Source of the DNA: CAWCFV01 sp963794995
GTDB taxonomy: Bacteria > Actinomycetota > Actinomycetes > JACCUZ01
Assembly (NCBI GenBank): GCA_963794995.1
Contig: CAWCFV010000002.1
Location: 3,224,001-3,288,000, forward strand
Reading direction: 5' to 3'
DNA length: 64,000 nt
A program made the translations under genes and the position numbers. Each line of letters starts with the position of its first letter. Within the stretch, counting starts at the first letter, position 1. The notes below the pieces were generated by a model. It was given only the letters and a program-made list of their open reading frames with translations. It was not told the origin of the DNA and ran no database searches. Below are positions 23,532 to 32,049 of the stretch, piece after piece.

Positions 23532-23605
23532 CCGGCCCGGGGGGTGGTCGTAGCCTCTCGAGACGGGCGCCTGGCAACGGGCGCCCGTTCGGGATCTGGT
23601 GGGTC

Positions 23606-24970
23606 ATGGGCGACGCTGTTCCGGTGGTTCTGGGCGGGGCGCTGGCTGCCGTCGCGGCGGCCCTGGTGGTGCTGGCCGCCGTGCACGGGGGGGCCCTGCG
23701 GCAGCGTCGGACCCTGGACCTGGAGCGCCGCGAGGACCGGCTGGCCGACCGGGAGGAGCGCCTGGACCAGCGCGCCGAGGAGCTGGCCGAGCGGGCGGCC
23801 GAGCTGACCCGGTTGGCGGCGCAGCGCCAGGCGGCGCTGGCGTCGGTGGCCGGCCTCACGGCCGACGAGGCTCGGGACGAGCTGATCGGCCAGGTGGAAC
23901 GGGAGGCCCGGCTGGCCGCCGAGGTCGGGATCCGCGACGTGGAGCGCAGCGCGCGCGCCGAGGCGGACCGCCGGGCGCGTGACATCGTCGTCGGCGCGCT
24001 CTCGAGGATCGCGTCCGAGCAGACCGCCGAGTCGACGGTCGCGGCCGTCCCCCTACCGGGAGAGGACATGAAGGGGCGCGTGATCGGCCGGGAGGGGCGC
24101 AACATCCGCGCGTTCGAGGCCGTCACCGGCGCCAACCTCATCGTGGACGACTCGCCGGACTCCGTGCTCGTGTCGTGCTTCGACCCGGTGCGCCGCGAGA
24201 CGGCCCGGGCGACCTTGGCGGCGCTGGTCCTCGACGGCCGGATCCACCCGCAGCGCATCGAGGCCACCTACGAGCAGGCCCGCACCGAGGTCGAGGCGCG
24301 CTGCCAGCGGGCGGCCGAGGACGCTCTCGTCGAGGTCGGCGTCACCGACCTGCACCCCGAGCTGGTGCGGCACCTCGGGCTGCTGCGCTTCCGCACGTCG
24401 TACGGGCAGAACGTGCTGGGGCACGTGGTCGAGACCGCGCACCTGGCCGGTCTGATGGCCGCCGAGCTGGGCCTGGACCCCGCGCTGCTGCGTCGCTGCG
24501 GCCTGCTGCACGACCTCGGCAAGGCCGTGACCCACGAGGCCGAGGGCTCGCACGCCCGCGTCGGGGCCGACCTGGCCCGCCGCTGCGACGAGCACGCCGA
24601 CGTGGTGCACGCCATCGAGGCGCACCACGGGGAGGTCGCGCCGCGCACGGTGGAGGCCGTGCTCACCCAGGTGGCGGACGCCGTCAGCGCCAGCCGGCCG
24701 GGAGCGCGGCGCGAGGCGGTGCAGGCGCACGTGACGCGGCTGCGCCGGCTCGAGGAGATCGCCTGCTCGTACCCCGGGGTGGACCGCGCGTTCGCGATGC
24801 AGTCGGGTCACGACCTGCGGGTGATGGTCCTGCCGGAGGCGGTCGACGACATCGCGGCGCAGGTGCTGGCCCGCGAGATCGCCAAGCAGGTGGAGGAGGA
24901 GCTGACCTACCCCGGCCAGGTGAAGGTCACGGTCGTGCGGGAGTCCCGGGCCGTGGAGGTGGCCCGCTGA
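23606..24970 (+). CDS. rny: Ribonuclease Y
   Basis: 454 residues from ATG 23606. An N-terminal membrane anchor (about 5-25) leads into a highly charged coiled coil (about 30-140, many Arg/Glu repeats), a KH RNA-binding domain with GRVIGREGRNIRAFE near 157-171, and an HD domain with the metal-binding His302-Asp303 in LLHDLGKAVTH. RNase Y is a membrane-bound endoribonuclease that starts mRNA decay. The frame is open back to 23528 but the lead-in is not conserved. With RNase J at the window start, the organism has both Firmicutes-type decay enzymes. Confidence 0.92.
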   Translation: MGDAVPVVLGGALAAVAAALVVLAAVHGGALRQRRTLDLERREDRLADREERLDQRAEELAERAAELTRLAAQRQAALASVAGLTADEARDELIGQVEREARLAAEVGIRDVERSARAEADRRARDIVVGALSRIASEQTAESTVAAVPLPGEDMKGRVIGREGRNIRAFEAVTGANLIVDDSPDSVLVSCFDPVRRETARATLAALVLDGRIHPQRIEATYEQARTEVEARCQRAAEDALVEVGVTDLHPELVRHLGLLRFRTSYGQNVLGHVVETAHLAGLMAAELGLDPALLRRCGLLHDLGKAVTHEAEGSHARVGADLARRCDEHADVVHAIEAHHGEVAPRTVEAVLTQVADAVSASRPGARREAVQAHVTRLRRLEEIACSYPGVDRAFAMQSGHDLRVMVLPEAVDDIAAQVLAREIAKQVEEELTYPGQVKVTVVRESRAVEVAR

Positions 24971-24984
24971 GCGTGGCGACCTCG

Positions 24985-24990
24985 TAGGGT
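24985..24990 (+). promoter_or_regulatory. Likely -10 element of the PemK-like gene
   Basis: TAGGGT at 24985-24990 is six bases before ATG 24997, with no ribosome site. Confidence 0.5.
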
Positions 24991-24996
24991 CGACGC

Positions 24997-25530
24997 ATGG
25001 GCTCCACCTGGCGGGACCTCGGGATGCTGGCCGGCCGTGCCCTGCGCCTCGCGGCCCGGGAGGCACCGCGGGTGCTCGACGAGGCGACCCGGACCGGGGA
25101 CCGGCCGCGGCCGCGACCCGCCGACCGGGAGGCGGCGACCGTGCGTCCCGCCGGGCCGCCCGAGGGCCGGCACCTCGCCTACGCCCCCGACCTCGACGGG
25201 GCCGCCGACCCCGGCGAGGTGGTGTGGACCTGGGTGCCGTTCGAGGAGGACGCCTCGCAGGGCAAGGACCGGCCGGTCCTGGTGGTCGGCCGCGACGGAG
25301 CGCGGCTGCTGGGGCTGATGCTGTCCAGCCAGGAGTACCACGCGGGCGACCCCGCCTGGCTCGAGCTGGGGGCCGGCGCCTGGGACGGCGAGCAGCGGCC
25401 GAGCTGGGTGCGGCTGGACCGGGTCGTCGAGGTCGACGAGGACGGCATCCGCCGCGAGGGAGCGGTGCTCGACCGCGGACGGTTCGACCGGGTGGCGACC
25501 CGGCTGCGCGCCGGGCACGGCTGGTCCTGA
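24997..25530 (+). CDS. PemK/MazF-like domain protein
   Basis: 177 residues. A variable, Arg-rich N-terminal third precedes a PemK/MazF-like barrel beginning DPGEVVWTWVPFEEDASQGK and continuing with DRPVLVVGRDG. MazF toxins cut single-stranded RNA. Here no antitoxin gene adjoins it and the N-terminal extension is unusual for a stand-alone toxin, so it may be a housekeeping relative of the fold. It is widely annotated as PemK/MazF-type in actinobacteria. Leaderless promoter likely. Converges with gluD across 19 bases. Confidence 0.75.
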   Translation: MGSTWRDLGMLAGRALRLAAREAPRVLDEATRTGDRPRPRPADREAATVRPAGPPEGRHLAYAPDLDGAADPGEVVWTWVPFEEDASQGKDRPVLVVGRDGARLLGLMLSSQEYHAGDPAWLELGAGAWDGEQRPSWVRLDRVVEVDEDGIRREGAVLDRGRFDRVATRLRAGHGWS

Positions 25531-25549
25531 GGCGCGGTGCAGGACGCGG

Positions 25550-26392
25550 TCAGTCGACCTGGCGGTCCTGGATCGCCTCGGCGGGCGCGACGCCGCCGGC
25601 GACCTTGGTGCTGCCGCGCCGCTCCAGGTAGACGGCGATCCGGGACAGTGTGAGGTTCACCCCGATGTAGAGCGCGGCGGTGACGATGAACAGCGAGAAG
25701 ATGTACTTGCTGCCGAAGAAGTCGCGCAGCTCGCGGTTCACGCGCAGCAGCTCGACATAGCTCACGATGTAGCCGAGCGAGGTGTCCTTGAGCAGGACGA
25801 CCAGCTGGCTGATCAGCGACGGCAGCATCCGTCTGATGGCCTGGGGCAGCAGCACCAGCCGCATCGCCTGACCGTTGGTCAGCCCGATCGCGAGCGCGGC
25901 CTCGCGCTGCCCGCCCGGGAGCGAGGTCAGGCCGGCCCGCAGGATCTCGGCGATCACCGCGGTGTTGTACAGCGACAGCCCGACGATGACCGCCCGGAAG
26001 GGTGAGAAGTCCAGGGCCAGCAGCGCGAAGAACATCAGCAGGACGACCGGCAGCCCACGGAACAGCTCGATCCACACCGCGGCAGGCCGTCGTATCCAGG
26101 CCTGCTGCGAGGTGCGGGCGGTAGCGAGCAGGCAGCCCGCCAGCAGGGAGATCGCACCGGCGACGGCGGCCGCCCGCAGCGTCGCACCGAGCCCCCGGCG
26201 GACGAGGGCCTCCCAGGTCTCGGTGTCCTCGGTGAAGATGTCCCAGCGGTCGGCGTCGAAGATGCCGCGGTCGATCAGCCGGAGCACTGCCAGCACCACG
26301 AGGGCGAGCAGGACCGCGCCGGCGACGAGCGACCAGATCAGGGTGCGTCGCCGGGCCTTCGGGCCGGGCGTGTCGAACAGGACGAGGCTCAT
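25550..26392 (-). CDS. gluD: Glutamate-type ABC importer permease GluD
   Basis: 280 residues with five to six membrane helices of the HisM type. An N-terminal hydrophobic segment is followed by a long loop (residues about 45-75) before the conserved core. The EAA loop reads REAALAIGLTNGQAMRLVLL then PQAIRRMLPS, which docks on the ATPase. The four-gene gluABCD set imports glutamate or a related amino acid. GTG/ATG overlap with gluC (ATGA type at 26389-26392) shows translational coupling. It is the last gene of the operon. Confidence 0.92.
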   Translation of the reverse strand: MSLVLFDTPGPKARRRTLIWSLVAGAVLLALVVLAVLRLIDRGIFDADRWDIFTEDTETWEALVRRGLGATLRAAAVAGAISLLAGCLLATARTSQQAWIRRPAAVWIELFRGLPVVLLMFFALLALDFSPFRAVIVGLSLYNTAVIAEILRAGLTSLPGGQREAALAIGLTNGQAMRLVLLPQAIRRMLPSLISQLVVLLKDTSLGYIVSYVELLRVNRELRDFFGSKYIFSLFIVTAALYIGVNLTLSRIAVYLERRGSTKVAGGVAPAEAIQDRQVD

Positions 26393-27036
26393 CGGGCGAA
26401 CGCCACCCTGCGCTCGAGCCGGGCGGCCAGGATCCCGGCCGGGATGGTGATGAGCAGGTAGCAGACGGCGATGCCGATCAGGATCGTCACGACGTCGGCC
26501 GCGTTCCGGCTGGACAGCCGGACGCCGACCGCCATCAGCTCGGTGACGAAGAAGCCCACCGCGACGGAGGTGTTCTTCGTCAGCGCGATGATGATGTTGA
26601 TCAACGGCGGGACGACGGTGCGCAGCGCCTGGGGGAGGACGATGTCGCGCATCGTCTGGGTGAACGTCAGACCGACGGCGCGGGCCGCCTCGGCCTGACC
26701 GACCCCGATGCTGTTCACGCCCGAGCGGACCGCCTCGCAGACGAACGCCGCCGTGTACATCGTGAGGGCGACGATCGCGGACAGGTCGAAGGGCAGCTTG
26801 ACACCGACCTGGGGGGCGACGAACACGAAGAAGAAGAAGACCAGCGTGAGCGGGGTGTTGCGCAGCAGCTCGACGTAGAAGGCGCCGAACCAGCGCAGGG
26901 TCGGCACCGGCGACACCCGGAAGGCGCCGAGGACGGTGCCGAGCAGCAGCGCGAGAGCCCCTGAGATCAGCGTCAGCCGCAGGGTGGTGAGGAAGCCGTC
27001 CCGCAGGAGCGGCAGGTTGTTCAGCAGCGCGTCCAC
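26389..27036 (-). CDS. gluC: Glutamate-type ABC importer permease GluC
   Basis: 215 residues, five membrane segments, HisM family. The EAA loop is QAEAARAVGLTFTQTMRDIV followed by LPQALRTVVPP. It pairs with GluD. GTG 27036 is the start; a 74-base gap with a strong hairpin separates it from gluB, while it overlaps gluD. That arrangement fits processing or attenuation that lowers permease relative to binding-protein expression. Confidence 0.92.
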   Translation of the reverse strand: MDALLNNLPLLRDGFLTTLRLTLISGALALLLGTVLGAFRVSPVPTLRWFGAFYVELLRNTPLTLVFFFFVFVAPQVGVKLPFDLSAIVALTMYTAAFVCEAVRSGVNSIGVGQAEAARAVGLTFTQTMRDIVLPQALRTVVPPLINIIIALTKNTSVAVGFFVTELMAVGVRLSSRNAADVVTILIGIAVCYLLITIPAGILAARLERRVAFAR

Positions 27037-27066
27037 GGGTTCACCTCCCGCTCACTCGTCGACGTG

Positions 27067-27098
27067 CGGGTGGGCCGCTGCGGCGAGCGGCCCACCCG
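27067..27098 (-). terminator. Strong hairpin between gluB and gluC (attenuator or mRNA stabiliser)
   Basis: CGGGTGGGCCGCT (27067-27079) pairs perfectly with AGCGGCCCACCCG (27086-27098) around a six-base loop: 13 G/C-rich pairs. It lies just after the gluB stop and before gluC, with no T-run. It is inside the operon, so partial termination or 3'-end protection of the gluB message is more likely than full termination. Confidence 0.75.
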
Positions 27099-27110
27099 TC
27101 CGGGTGTCGG

Positions 27111-27968
27111 TCAGTAGCGGTCGACGGCGGGGGGCTCCGGCGTGTCCAGGACCTTGCCCGCGGTGTCCTCCCAGGCCTTGTCCCAGGCACCGTTGTCGTA
27201 GGACTCCTCGAGGACGTCGTTGATGAACGTCCGGAAGTCGTCGTCGCCCTTCTTGAGCCCGATGCCGTACGGCTCCTCGGTGAACGGCTCGCCCACCAGC
27301 TTGAACTCGCCCTCGTTCTGGTCGACGAAGCCGGCGAGGATCACGTTGTCGGTGGTGATCGCGTCGACCTGGTCGTTGCGCAGCGGCTCGAGGCAGTTGC
27401 TGTACGCGTCGGTCAGCTCCAGCTTCGCGTCCGGGTACTGCTCCTCGATGTTGGCCGCCGGGGTCGAGCCCTCGACGCTGCACACCGTCTTGCCGGCGAG
27501 GTCGTCCGGGCCGTTGATGTCGGAGTTGTCCTCCTTCACCAGGATCGTCTGGCCGGCGGAGAAGTACGGGCCGGCGAAGTCGACGACCTGCTTGCGGTCG
27601 TCGTTGATGGTGTAGGTGGCCACCACGATGTCGACCTTGTCGTTCTCGATGAACGGCTCGCGGTTGGCCGACACGGCCTCGACCCACTTGATCTTGTCCG
27701 GCTCGATCCCGAGCTGGCCGGCGATGATCTTGCCGATCTCGACGTCGAAGCCCTCCGGCTCCCCGCTCGGGCCGCGCAGCCCGAACAGCGGCTGGTCGAA
27801 CTTCGTCCCGATGGTGATGGTGCCCCGGTCGGCGATCTTGGCCATGGTCGTGCCGGCCTCGAAGTCGGTGTCCGTGGCCACCTCGGTGCTGTCGTCTCCA
27901 CCGCAGGCGGTCAGGGCGAGTGCGAGTGCGGCCGCTGTGGCGAGCGCACCTCGTCGTCGTGCGGACAT
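27111..27968 (-). CDS. gluB: Glutamate-binding lipoprotein GluB
   Basis: 285 residues. A lipoprotein signal ends LALALTACGG with the lipid-carrying Cys22. The mature part is a type 3 periplasmic binding fold: DRGTITIGTKFDQPLFGLRG at the start, GFDVEIGKIIAGQLGI, and VDIVVATYTINDDRKQVVDF typical of the glutamate/glutamine group. Anchored outside the membrane, it delivers substrate to GluCD. The ATG at 27968 is 18 bases after the gluA stop. The frame stays open far upstream but the signal peptide fixes the start. Confidence 0.94.
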   Translation of the reverse strand: MSARRRGALATAAALALALTACGGDDSTEVATDTDFEAGTTMAKIADRGTITIGTKFDQPLFGLRGPSGEPEGFDVEIGKIIAGQLGIEPDKIKWVEAVSANREPFIENDKVDIVVATYTINDDRKQVVDFAGPYFSAGQTILVKEDNSDINGPDDLAGKTVCSVEGSTPAANIEEQYPDAKLELTDAYSNCLEPLRNDQVDAITTDNVILAGFVDQNEGEFKLVGEPFTEEPYGIGLKKGDDDFRTFINDVLEESYDNGAWDKAWEDTAGKVLDTPEPPAVDRY

Positions 27969-27985
27969 GGTGTGTCCTTTCGTGG

Positions 27986-28747
27986 TCAGTGACTGAGGAT
28001 CTTGGAGAGGAAGTCCTTGCCGCGCTCGCTGGTCGGCGCGTTGAAGAAGGTCTCGGGGTCGGCCTGCTCGACGATGCTGCCCTCGTCCATGAAGACGACG
28101 CGATGGGCGGCCCGACGGGCGAACCCCATCTCGTGGGTGACCACGACCATCGTCATGCCCTCCTTGGCCAGCGAGATCATGACCTCGAGGACCTCGTTGA
28201 TCATCTCGGGGTCGAGGGCTGAGGTCGGCTCGTCGAAGAGGATGACCTTGGGGTCCATCGCCAGCGCGCGGGCGATGGCCACCCGCTGCTGCTGGCCGCC
28301 GGAGAGCTGGGCCGGCATCTTCTCGGCCTGCTCTTCGATCCCGACCCTCGCGAGCAGCTCGCGGCCGCGCTCCTCCGCCGCGCGGCGGTCGACCCCGCGG
28401 ACCCGGATCGGGCCGAGGGTGACGTTCTGCAGCACGGTCTTGTGCGCGAAGAGGTTGAACGCCTGGAACACCATGCCGACCTCGGAGCGCAGCCGCGCGA
28501 GCTCCTTGCCCTCGGCGGGCAGCAGCTGGCCGTCGACGGTGATGGTCCCGGAGTCGATCGGCTCCAGCCGGTTGATGGCCCGGCACAGCGTCGACTTGCC
28601 GGACCCGGAGGGCCCGAGGATGACCACGACCTCGCCACGGTGGACGGTGAGGTCGATGTCGCGCAGCACGTGCAGGTCGCCGAAGTGCTTGTTCACCTGG
28701 TCCAGCACGACGAGAGGCTCGCCGGTGGGATGGCCAGTGGTCGACAT
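27986..28747 (-). CDS. gluA: Glutamate-type ABC importer ATPase GluA
   Basis: 253 residues. Walker A GPSGSGKST (45-53), Q-loop in MVFQAFNLFAHKT, signature LSGGQQQRVAIARAL, Walker B VILFDEPTSALDPE and H-loop VVTHEMGFARR are canonical for polar amino acid importers. The ATG at 28747 is chosen because a TAGGTT -10 on the minus strand ends eight bases upstream; the longer frame to 28864 would run through the promoter. First gene of gluABCD, divergent from miaB. Confidence 0.94.
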   Translation of the reverse strand: MSTTGHPTGEPLVVLDQVNKHFGDLHVLRDIDLTVHRGEVVVILGPSGSGKSTLCRAINRLEPIDSGTITVDGQLLPAEGKELARLRSEVGMVFQAFNLFAHKTVLQNVTLGPIRVRGVDRRAAEERGRELLARVGIEEQAEKMPAQLSGGQQQRVAIARALAMDPKVILFDEPTSALDPEMINEVLEVMISLAKEGMTMVVVTHEMGFARRAAHRVVFMDEGSIVEQADPETFFNAPTSERGKDFLSKILSH

Positions 28748-28755
28748 ACGCAAGG

Positions 28756-28761
28756 AACCTA
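28756..28761 (-). promoter_or_regulatory. Likely -10 element of gluABCD
   Basis: Read on the minus strand, TAGGTT occupies 28761-28756, eight bases before the gluA ATG, with no ribosome-binding sequence, suggesting a very short or absent leader. Confidence 0.45.
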
Positions 28762-28848
28762 GCGACATCCACCTGTCTGTCGCCATCCGGCCGCTGTCGA
28801 ACCGGGACATTCGGGGCGCGGGACGCAGCCCGTACCCTGGAGGTCGCC

Positions 28849-30357
28849 ATGAGCCCGACGACATCAGCAGCCTGGAGAGCCCGGACCTACGAGGTCCGCA
28901 CCTTCGGCTGTCAGATGAACGTTCACGACTCCGAGCGTCTCTCCGGGCTGCTGGAGGCCGCCGGCTACGTCCGCGCCGGGGCGTCCGGCGCCGGCCCGCC
29001 GGCTGACGTCGTCGTCTTCAACACCTGCGCCGTGCGCGAGAACGCCGACAACAAGCTGTACGGCAACCTCGGGCACCTGGCGCCGGCGAAGAGGGCCAAC
29101 CCGAACATGCAGATCGCCGTCGGCGGCTGCCTGGCGCAGAAGGACCGCAGCGAGGTCACCCGGCGGGCCCCGTGGGTCGACGTCGTGTTCGGGACGCACA
29201 ACATCGGGTCGCTGCCCACGCTGCTCGAGCGGGCCCGGCACAACGCCGAGGCCCAGGTGGAGATCGTCGAGTCGCTCGAGGTCTTCCCGTCGACCCTGCC
29301 GACGCGGCGCGAGTCGCCCTACGCCGCGTGGGTCTCCGTGAGCGTCGGGTGCAACAACACCTGCACGTTCTGCATCGTGCCCGCGCTGCGCGGCACCGAG
29401 AAGGACCGCCGGCCGGGCGACGTCCTCGCCGAGGTGGAGGCGCTGGTCGCCGAGGGCGTCCTCGAGGTCACCCTGCTCGGGCAGAACGTCAACTCCTACG
29501 GCGTCGAGTTCGGCGACCGGCTCGCGTTCGGCAAGCTCCTGCGCGCCTGCGGCGGGATCGACGGGCTGGAACGCGTGCGGTTCACCTCGCCGCACCCGAA
29601 GGACTTCACCGACGACGTGATCGCCGCGATGGCCGAGACCGCGAACGTCATGCCCTCGCTGCACATGCCGCTGCAGAGCGGCTCGGACGCCGTGCTGAGG
29701 GCGATGCGCCGGTCGTACCGGCGCGACCGGTACCTCGGGATCATCGACCGGGTGCGCCGCGCGATGCCGGACGCGGCGATCACCACCGACGTCATCGTCG
29801 GATTCCCCGGCGAGACCGAGGCCGACTTCGCCCAGACCCTCGAGGTGGTGAAGGAGGCGCGCTTCGCCGGTGCCTTCACCTTCCAGTACTCCCCGCGGCC
29901 GGGCACTCCGGCAGCCGACCTGCCCGACCAGCTGCCCAAGCAGGTCGTCCAGGAGCGGTACGAGCGGCTGGTCGCCCTCCAGGACGACATGTCCTGGGCG
30001 GAGAACACGCGTCAGGTCGGTCGCACCCTCGAGGTGCTCGTCGCCGAGGGCGAGGGTCGCAAGGACGGCGCCACGCACCGGCTGTCCGGCCGGGCGCCGG
30101 ACAACCGGCTGGTCCACTTCGCCGTGCCGTCGGAGGCCGAGGCACCCCGGCCGGGCGACGTCGCGACCGTCGAGGTCACCTACGCGGCGCCCCACCACCT
30201 GGTGGCCGACGGTGCGTGGGGCGGGGTGCGCCGCACCCGGGCCGGCGACGCCTGGGAGCTCCGCCAGGATCGCGCCCCGGTCGCCACCGGGGTGCTGCTG
30301 GGCATGCCGACGCTGGGCGTCCCCCTCACGACGCCCAGCGCCCGCACCTGCGGCTGA
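28849..30357 (+). CDS. miaB: tRNA-2-methylthio-N6-dimethylallyladenosine synthase MiaB
   Basis: 502 residues. MiaB methylthiolates the isopentenyl-adenosine at tRNA position 37, acting after MiaA (35876). N-terminal cluster ligands are Cys21 (FGCQMNVHDSE), Cys60 (FNTCAVREN) and Cys94 (GGCLAQ). The radical-SAM cysteines are 168, 172 and 175 in CNNTCTFC, and a TRAM domain lies near 390-455. About 45 extra residues follow TRAM. The ATG has a good ribosome site (TGGAGG) and a TACCCT -10 at 28832-28837. It ends two bases from the convergent protease gene. Confidence 0.96.
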   Translation: MSPTTSAAWRARTYEVRTFGCQMNVHDSERLSGLLEAAGYVRAGASGAGPPADVVVFNTCAVRENADNKLYGNLGHLAPAKRANPNMQIAVGGCLAQKDRSEVTRRAPWVDVVFGTHNIGSLPTLLERARHNAEAQVEIVESLEVFPSTLPTRRESPYAAWVSVSVGCNNTCTFCIVPALRGTEKDRRPGDVLAEVEALVAEGVLEVTLLGQNVNSYGVEFGDRLAFGKLLRACGGIDGLERVRFTSPHPKDFTDDVIAAMAETANVMPSLHMPLQSGSDAVLRAMRRSYRRDRYLGIIDRVRRAMPDAAITTDVIVGFPGETEADFAQTLEVVKEARFAGAFTFQYSPRPGTPAADLPDQLPKQVVQERYERLVALQDDMSWAENTRQVGRTLEVLVAEGEGRKDGATHRLSGRAPDNRLVHFAVPSEAEAPRPGDVATVEVTYAAPHHLVADGAWGGVRRTRAGDAWELRQDRAPVATGVLLGMPTLGVPLTTPSARTCG

Positions 30358-30359
30358 CG

Positions 30360-31175
30360 TCAGCCGGCGGCCGCCACCTGCGCCAGTAACCAGTCCCGCA
30401 CCGGGGGCACGTCGAGCCGGGCCGAGGCGGCCATCGTCGAGCAGGCCGCGTCGCCCTGGCTGAGCACCGCGACGAGCTGGTCCCCGCGGAAGACCGGCGA
30501 CCCCGAGTCGTAGTGGCACACCGCGCCGCCGTCGCCGCCGCCGTGATGGCGCAGCCACATCGGGGACAGGGCCGTCACGACCTGGGAGGTGACCCGTCGC
30601 TCCCCGCCGCCGCCCGGGACGTTGCCGGGGGAGCGCACGGTGCTGCCGTAGCCGACCAGGGTCAGCAGCTCGTCGCGCAGCGTCCCGGCCGACTTGAGCC
30701 GGTCGAGCAGGCCGGCTGCAGGCAGCGCCTCGATCTCGACGGACGCCGGCAGCGGCTCGTCGAGCACGAGCACGGCGACGTCCCAGCTGAGGCTGCCCTG
30801 CGTCCCGTACGCCGGGTGCGCGGCCAGGGTGCCGGTGTACGTCGGGTAGCCCCCGTCGTAGACCCAGGCCGGGCCGAAGTCCGCGAGGTCCTCGCGCAGG
30901 TCCGGGTCGAAGGTGACGGTGCCGCGGGTCTCCCCGAGCATCGCCGCGCGCAGGGCGGCGCAGTGACCGGCGAGCACCAGCACCCGGTGCGACACCGGGG
31001 TCGCGCCGCAGTACCTGGCCACGGGCGAGGCGGGGGTGGGGAGCAGGACGCCGACGTGGGGGTGCGTGGTGTCCGGGCTGCTCGGACCGACCACGCCGTG
31101 CGCGCCGGGCGGGACGAGCAACGACACCGCCGCGGCGACGAGGACGGCCAGCAACGGCCGGCGGACGCCGCGCAC
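30360..31175 (-). CDS. Secreted trypsin-like serine protease
   Basis: 271 residues. A signal peptide covers about 1-27 (basic MRGVRR, hydrophobic core, cleavage near GAHG). The trypsin triad is readable: His71 in LAGHCAAL, Asp132 in SWDVAVLVL, Ser224 in YDSGSP. The oxyanion stretch DSGSP replaces the common DSGGP. Cys56/Cys72 and Cys220/Cys241 could form disulfides. There is no obvious pro-region. The target is unknown. GTG 31175 lies one base beyond the stop of the upstream secreted-protein gene, so they share a message with the LuxR-type regulator upstream. Confidence 0.85.
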   Translation of the reverse strand: MRGVRRPLLAVLVAAAVSLLVPPGAHGVVGPSSPDTTHPHVGVLLPTPASPVARYCGATPVSHRVLVLAGHCAALRAAMLGETRGTVTFDPDLREDLADFGPAWVYDGGYPTYTGTLAAHPAYGTQGSLSWDVAVLVLDEPLPASVEIEALPAAGLLDRLKSAGTLRDELLTLVGYGSTVRSPGNVPGGGGERRVTSQVVTALSPMWLRHHGGGDGGAVCHYDSGSPVFRGDQLVAVLSQGDAACSTMAASARLDVPPVRDWLLAQVAAAG

Positions 31176-31176
31176 G

Positions 31177-31701
31177 TCAGCAGCCCACCGTCGGGTTGAA
31201 CTGCGTGAACGTTCCCGCGGGGTTCGCCTGCCAGACCCATGCGTGCAGGTCGTAGTGAGCGCCCATGCCGGGGTGGTGGCCCGGCATGGGGCCCTGGAAG
31301 GTGCGACCGAACAGCTGCGGTGCGGCCGTGACCCCCTCCGCGGCGCGGAAGTACTCGACGCCCACCAGCTCCAGGTCGCCGTCGCTGCCGGGGGCGTAGA
31401 GCAGGATCTCCGGCCTGCTGGCGTCGATCGCCGGGTCGGCCATCAGTGCCGGGTTCTCGTAGTGGAAGCCCATGCCGCCCAGCGGCGAGGCCACGCACTC
31501 CGGGCTGGCCCGGTATCCGGCCCGCAGGGCCTGGGTGGGGGAGTGGAAGCGAGCCGTCGCGACGCGCACGGCGCGCAGGTCCTCGCTGTACGAGGTCGCG
31601 CGGGCGGGTGCGGACCCGCCGAGCGCTGCGGCGACGAGGCCGGCGCCGGCCAGGGCGACGGCCCCGAGCTGGGCCGGTCGACGGATGCGGTGGGTGGTCA
31701 T
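31177..31701 (-). CDS. Secreted conserved hypothetical protein
   Basis: 174 residues with a signal peptide (about 1-36, ending APARA). The mature protein has the conserved features GYRASPECVASPLGGMGFHY, ELVGVEYF, FQGPMPGHHPGMGAHYDLHA and ends NPTVGC. The two cysteines may form a disulfide, and the His-rich GHHPGMGAHYDLH stretch could bind a metal. I recognise this as a recurring actinobacterial secreted family but know no function. ATG 31701 overlaps the stop of the preceding small gene and its stop adjoins the protease gene. Confidence 0.8.
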   Translation of the reverse strand: MTTHRIRRPAQLGAVALAGAGLVAAALGGSAPARATSYSEDLRAVRVATARFHSPTQALRAGYRASPECVASPLGGMGFHYENPALMADPAIDASRPEILLYAPGSDGDLELVGVEYFRAAEGVTAAPQLFGRTFQGPMPGHHPGMGAHYDLHAWVWQANPAGTFTQFNPTVGC

Positions 31702-31997
31702 CAGTGGGTCCTCCTGAGGACGTGTCGGTCGGCGGGGGTGACGCACAGTGCCGCGCTGATCCGGTCGGCACCCGGACCCGCGGCCACCAGCGCCTGTCCG
31801 ACGTCGTCCGACGTCGGGGCGGTGAAGAGGCCGAAGGCGGTCTGCTGGCCGGTGACGACGAGCGTCGTCACCCATCGCACCGGGCGCCCGACCGTCGCCG
31901 TGCGCTGCGCCTGGGCGAGCACGAGGCCGTCCGCGAGGTCGGGCCAGTAGTGCTCGGACAGCCACAGCGGGGTTCCGGCGAGGGCGGGGATCTGCAC
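31701..31997 (-). CDS. Small DUF4242-like protein
   Basis: 98 residues, no signal peptide. The pattern RWVTTLVVTGQQTAFGLFTA followed by PTSDDVGQALVAAGPGADRI resembles the second half of DUF4242 (ferredoxin-like, some nickel-binding). That match is from memory and weak. It starts at GTG 31997, 52 bases after the stop of the large regulator, and overlaps the next gene (TGA/ATG sharing one base), so it belongs to the regulator-secreted protein-protease set. Confidence 0.65.
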   Translation of the reverse strand: MQIPALAGTPLWLSEHYWPDLADGLVLAQAQRTATVGRPVRWVTTLVVTGQQTAFGLFTAPTSDDVGQALVAAGPGADRISAALCVTPADRHVLRRTH

Positions 31998-32049
31998 CTG
32001 CCGACCGTGCCGCGGTGCCGGTGCCGGGGGTAAGGGGGAGAACCCTCGA

